Assembly (NCBI GenBank): GCA_020637235.1
Contig: JACJWG010000015.1
Location: 62,001 to 126,000 of the forward strand
DNA from: Acidimicrobiaceae bacterium
GTDB taxonomy: Bacteria; Actinomycetota; Acidimicrobiia; Acidimicrobiales; Ilumatobacteraceae
Length of the DNA: 64,000 nt
Reading direction: 5' to 3'
Within the stretch, counting starts at the first letter, position 1; every line of letters begins with the position of its first letter. Made by a program: the position numbers and the translations under genes. This document shows, piece by piece, positions 61,183 to 64,000 of this stretch. The notes beneath the pieces were generated by a model that did not search any database, had not been told where the DNA came from, and worked only from the letters and a program-made list of their open reading frames with translations.

Positions 61183-62133
61183 TCAGATCTCGAGCATCTG
61201 GCGGGCGTGCTCGATGTCCTGCTTCAGCTGGCCGACGAGCGCGTCGATGCCGTCGAACTTGCGCTCGCTGCGCAGGAAGTGGGTGAACTCGACGCGGGCG
61301 TGTTCGCCGTACAGGTCGCCCGAGAAGTCGATGAGATGGGCCTCGAGCAGGGAGTGGTCGGCATGCTCGTAGAACGTCGGGCGCCGACCGAGGTTGATCG
61401 CGCACGGGTGCCGATCGCCGTCGGGGCGCAGGTACCACCCCGCGTACACGCCGTCGGCCGGCAGGCACACCACGTTCGGCACCTCGACGTTGGCCGTCGG
61501 GAACCCGAGCAGGCGACCGCGCTGGTCGCCCTGCACCACCGAACCCCGGGCCTGGAACGGGCGCCCGAGGAGGGCCGTGGCGAGCTCGACCTGACCGCCG
61601 GCCATGGCACGGCGGATGGCGGTGGAGCTGATCGGCTCGGCCACCCCGTCGGTGCGACCCAGCAGCTCGAGCGGTTCGACCTCGAAGTCGCGGCGCCGAC
61701 CGATCTCGCGCAGCAACGACACGTTGCCGGTGCGCCCGTGACCGAAGTGGAAGTCCTCCCCCACCACGATGCGCTGGGCGCCCAGACATCCGACGAGCAC
61801 CCGCTCGGCGAACGACTCGGGCGACTCGCCGGCCTGCTGTTCGTCGAAGTGCACGAGCACCGTCGCGTCGACGCCGGTGGCGGCGAGCAACTCCAGCTTC
61901 TGGTCGAGGTCGGTGAGCAGCTTCGGCGCCGATTCCGGTCGGACGACCGATGCCGGGTGACGATCGAAGGTGACGACGACGGAACGGGCGTCGAGCGACT
62001 CGGCGAGCCGCCGGACCTCGGCGATGATCGCCTGATGGCCGCGGTGCACGCCGTCGTACGCACCGATCGTGAGCACGCTGCGCTGCGGACCGTCGGCCCA
62101 GGGGGGACCGCTCAGATCGGTGATCACCTGCAC
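61183..62133 (-). CDS. ribF: Bifunctional riboflavin kinase/FAD synthetase
   Basis: A 316-residue enzyme converting riboflavin to FMN and FAD. The N-terminal nucleotidyltransferase (about 1-180) has TIGAYDGVHRGHQ, the GEDFHFGHGRTGN loop and ISSTAIRR. The C-terminal kinase (about 185-310) has GRLLGFPTANV and the catalytic Glu in LEAHLIDFSGDLYG. The usual phenylalanine in the GxFDGVH motif is Tyr here. Starts with GTG at 62133, 49 bp after truB, in the conserved order. rpsO, normally next, lies 8.6 kb further on. Confidence 0.94.
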   Translation of the reverse strand: MQVITDLSGPPWADGPQRSVLTIGAYDGVHRGHQAIIAEVRRLAESLDARSVVVTFDRHPASVVRPESAPKLLTDLDQKLELLAATGVDATVLVHFDEQQAGESPESFAERVLVGCLGAQRIVVGEDFHFGHGRTGNVSLLREIGRRRDFEVEPLELLGRTDGVAEPISSTAIRRAMAGGQVELATALLGRPFQARGSVVQGDQRGRLLGFPTANVEVPNVVCLPADGVYAGWYLRPDGDRHPCAINLGRRPTFYEHADHSLLEAHLIDFSGDLYGEHARVEFTHFLRSERKFDGIDALVGQLKQDIEHARQMLEI

Positions 62134-62182
62134 GGTCCGTCAACCTATCGCTGCGCTGCGGACGCGACGCAGTCCGCCCACG

Positions 62183-63085
62183 TCACGGGACGTTCGGCCC
62201 CTGCGACGCGACCGGCAACACCACGTCGGGCGTGGCGAGACGATCGTCGTGGCGGCGGTACACGGCGAGCAGCTCGCCGCGTGCATCGACGATCGCCCAC
62301 GGCCCGTCGCCTCGCCACGCGGTGTCGATCGGCAACCGCCGCCCGTTGGCCACGGCGCCAGCGGCGGTGTCGTCGACGGCGACGCTCGGGTAGTCGCGCA
62401 GCGCTGCCGCTGCGGTGAGCAGCGGCGCCTCGTCCGGTGGGCGGGCGTCGGCCTCGGTGAAGCTGCCGCAGGCGGTGCGTCGCAGCGCCCGGAGGTGGGC
62501 GCCGCCACCGAGGAGGCGTCCGAGGTCGTCGGCCAGGGAGCGCACGTACGTGCCCGACGAGCAGGTGACGACGATCCGGTACACCAGCGGATCGTCGGTC
62601 TCGGTGACGTCGAACCGGTGGATCGTGACCGGTCGGGCCTCGCGCTCGACCTCGATCCCCTCGCGGGCGAGCTCGTGCAGTCGTCTGCCGTCCACCTTCA
62701 GCGCACTCACCATCGGCGGCACCTGCAGGATCGGCCCCGTGAGGTGTGACGCCACCACCTCGCGCACCTGGGCCGGCGTCACCGAACGCATGTCGAACGT
62801 AGCGGTCACCTCGCCGGCGGCGTCGAGCGTGGAGGTGCTGGCGCCGAGCACCACCTCGGCGGTGTAGGTCTTGCCGAGTGCGGTGAGGAAGCGCAGCAGC
62901 CGGGTGACGTTGCCGACACCGACGAGCAGCACGCCGGTCGCATCGGGATCGAGGGTGCCTGCGTGGCCGACGCGCCGTTCGCCGAGCCGCCGGCGCAGCA
63001 TCGCCACGACGTCGTGGCTCGTCACCCCGGCGGGCTTGTCGACCACCGCCAACCCGTGCACCTGGGCCGGCTTGCGGCGAGCCAT
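62183..63085 (-). CDS. truB: tRNA pseudouridine-55 synthase
   Basis: A 300-residue TruB that makes pseudouridine 55 in the T-loop of tRNAs. The catalytic Asp46 is in GHAGTLDPDATG. LAVVDKPAGVTSHDVV, KTYTAEVVLG and GTYVRSLADDLG are family blocks, and a PUA-like C-terminus is present. The ATG overlaps the rbfA stop by one base. Confidence 0.96.
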   Translation of the reverse strand: MARRKPAQVHGLAVVDKPAGVTSHDVVAMLRRRLGERRVGHAGTLDPDATGVLLVGVGNVTRLLRFLTALGKTYTAEVVLGASTSTLDAAGEVTATFDMRSVTPAQVREVVASHLTGPILQVPPMVSALKVDGRRLHELAREGIEVEREARPVTIHRFDVTETDDPLVYRIVVTCSSGTYVRSLADDLGRLLGGGAHLRALRRTACGSFTEADARPPDEAPLLTAAAALRDYPSVAVDDTAAGAVANGRRLPIDTAWRGDGPWAIVDARGELLAVYRRHDDRLATPDVVLPVASQGPNVP

Positions 63086-63519
63086 CAGCGCGGCGCGTCC
63101 TCGTCGTCGATCTCGTCGATCTCGTCGGAGGGCGGGCGCTCGGGCAGGGTGTCGGTCGACTGCAGGATCCGGTCGATGTGCTCGGCCGAACGGATCACCT
63201 CGTCGGGCCGGAACGTCAGGATCGGCGTCTTCTTCGCCCGCACCTGACGTCCGACCGCACCCTGGATGCGTACCCGGTGGCCGTTCAGTGCCTCGAGGAT
63301 CTCGGCGTCGCCGTCCTCACCACGCAAGGAGTCGTAGTACACGATCGCCCGGTTCATCTCGGAGTCGACGTCGATCGCGGTGATCGTGACGAGATCGAGC
63401 CGCTCGTCGTCGATGCGGGTGAGTTCGTCGGCGATCACCTCGCGCAACGACTCGTTGAGACGAGCGGTGCGAGGGTAGCGGTGCGAGTTCGACGACGGCG
63501 AGCGACGGGGACGGCTCAT
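63085..63519 (-). CDS. rbfA: Ribosome-binding factor A
   Basis: A 144-residue 30S maturation factor. The KH-like fold is visible in LNESLREVIADELTRIDDERLDLVTITAIDVDSEMNRAIVYYD and LTFRPDEVIRSAEHIDRIL. An acidic C-terminal tail follows. It starts with ATG at 63519, overlapping an upstream glycosyltransferase-like gene by 4 bp, and ends on the truB start. Confidence 0.93.
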   Translation of the reverse strand: MSRPRRSPSSNSHRYPRTARLNESLREVIADELTRIDDERLDLVTITAIDVDSEMNRAIVYYDSLRGEDGDAEILEALNGHRVRIQGAVGRQVRAKKTPILTFRPDEVIRSAEHIDRILQSTDTLPERPPSDEIDEIDDEDAPR

Positions 63520-64000
63520 GCAGCCGAGGCTATCGCTGCGCGCTCGGCGCCGGCCCGGCCCGGCAGGTGCACCGCGGCGGCGGTGAACGCCAACACGGCG
63601 AACGCCTTCAGCCCGAGCAGCGGCCATCGGAGCACACCCGACAGGGTGTGTCGCAACTCGTGGCGGGTGTCGACGGCCGAGAGGATGCCGCTGCGGCAGA
63701 GATCGACCGGGTAGCCGATGCGCCGGAGCCGGAGGAAGACCCAGGCGTTGTCGATGACGTGGGTCCGGTACCAGACGCGCGGCTTCGCGAGTGCGTTGGT
63801 GCCGCAGTCGTAGCGCAGGAAGGGCTCGGCCTTCACCAACGTCGTCCCCTGTGCGGCGCAGAAGCCGCTCCAGAAGATCTGCACGTCGAGGTTGTCGAAC
63901 GCCGGCCACGCGTCGATCGCCCGGCGGATCTCGGTGGTGCGGTACACCTGCCCCGACATGAAGCCCATCATCTTCACGAGCGCGACGCCCCGATCGTCGC
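63516..64000 (-). CDS. Probable glycosyltransferase C-terminal part (cut by window edge)
   Basis: The last 160 or so residues of a protein whose frame stays open to the window end, so the true start is outside. Visible stretches are VALVKMMGFMSGQVYRTTEI, WYRTHVIDNAWVFLRLRRIGYP and a final hydrophobic helix (LLGLKAFAVLAFTAAAVHL). Their look, with a conserved W and a membrane-associated end, is that of a family-2-type glycosyltransferase tail, but no catalytic motif is in view, so the call is tentative. The stop overlaps the rbfA start (ATGA). In other actinobacteria infB occupies this place. Confidence 0.45.
   Translation of the reverse strand, partial: DDRGVALVKMMGFMSGQVYRTTEIRRAIDAWPAFDNLDVQIFWSGFCAAQGTTLVKAEPFLRYDCGTNALAKPRVWYRTHVIDNAWVFLRLRRIGYPVDLCRSGILSAVDTRHELRHTLSGVLRWPLLGLKAFAVLAFTAAAVHLPGRAGAERAAIASAA

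Overview
The window is very GC-rich DNA with dense, mostly intact genes, frequent GTG and TTG starts and many 1-4 bp gene overlaps. CarD, RNase J, FtsK/SpoIIIE, a luciferase-like (F420-type) oxidoreductase, PgsA and several TetR regulators point to a high-GC actinobacterium. The mix and the absence of mycobacterial or streptomycete hallmarks suggest an Acidimicrobiia-like (Ilumatobacter-type) lineage; that placement is inference.

Backbone. Housekeeping genes run on the minus strand in the order known from actinobacteria: rbfA-truB-ribF (63.5-61.2 kb), rpsO-pnp-M16 peptidase (52.6-48.4 kb), dapB (41.7-40.9 kb), dapA-rnj (29.9-27.3 kb), ftsK (25.1-22.7 kb), rimO-pgsA-cinA (11.0-7.8 kb). They cover ribosome maturation, RNA decay, lysine/diaminopimelate synthesis, chromosome segregation and lipid synthesis. 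One tRNA gene, tRNA-Arg(TCT), lies downstream of cinA. No rRNA, CRISPR array, transposase or prophage was seen.

Accessory blocks sit between the backbone genes. 0-7.6 kb: a phosphatase-fold/AAC(3)-like pair, a GlnA-like ligase, a GGDEF-EAL protein, CarD and an HtrA-type protease. 11.0-18.7 kb: a TetR regulator and a branched-chain-amino-acid-type ABC system condensed into fused polypeptides (LivH-LivM, and MFS-LivF-LivG) plus an anchored binding protein. 18.7-22.6 kb: an exported dikinase-like lipoprotein apparently broken by a frameshift, and an SMP-30 lactonase. 25.2-26.6 kb: a DUF559-type nuclease-fold gene flanked by inverted copies of a palindromic element. 29.9-39.4 kb: a winged-helix protein, a TetR/diiron protein pair, a complete polar amino acid ABC operon, MerR/methyltransferase, GNAT, and a three-gene exported cupredoxin/beta-helix/DUF1996 operon. 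39.5-48.3 kb: a DedA-like protein, Tpx, a P450-TetR operon with a probable operator, an LLM/GH13 pair and a Ser/Thr-rich exported protein. 52.8-61.2 kb: a nitrate/sulfonate/thiamine-precursor-type ABC system, a chorismate mutase-VOC fusion, an NylB-like hydrolase, a nitrobindin-like protein and an ABC-2 exporter.

Most genes lie in translationally coupled runs. Regulation is visible as two probable TetR operators (32.3 and 41.8 kb) and as several families of long hairpins placed at gene ends, two of which recur as near-identical copies. Those hairpin families, the fused transport system and the palindrome-flanked nuclease gene are the least ordinary parts of the window.
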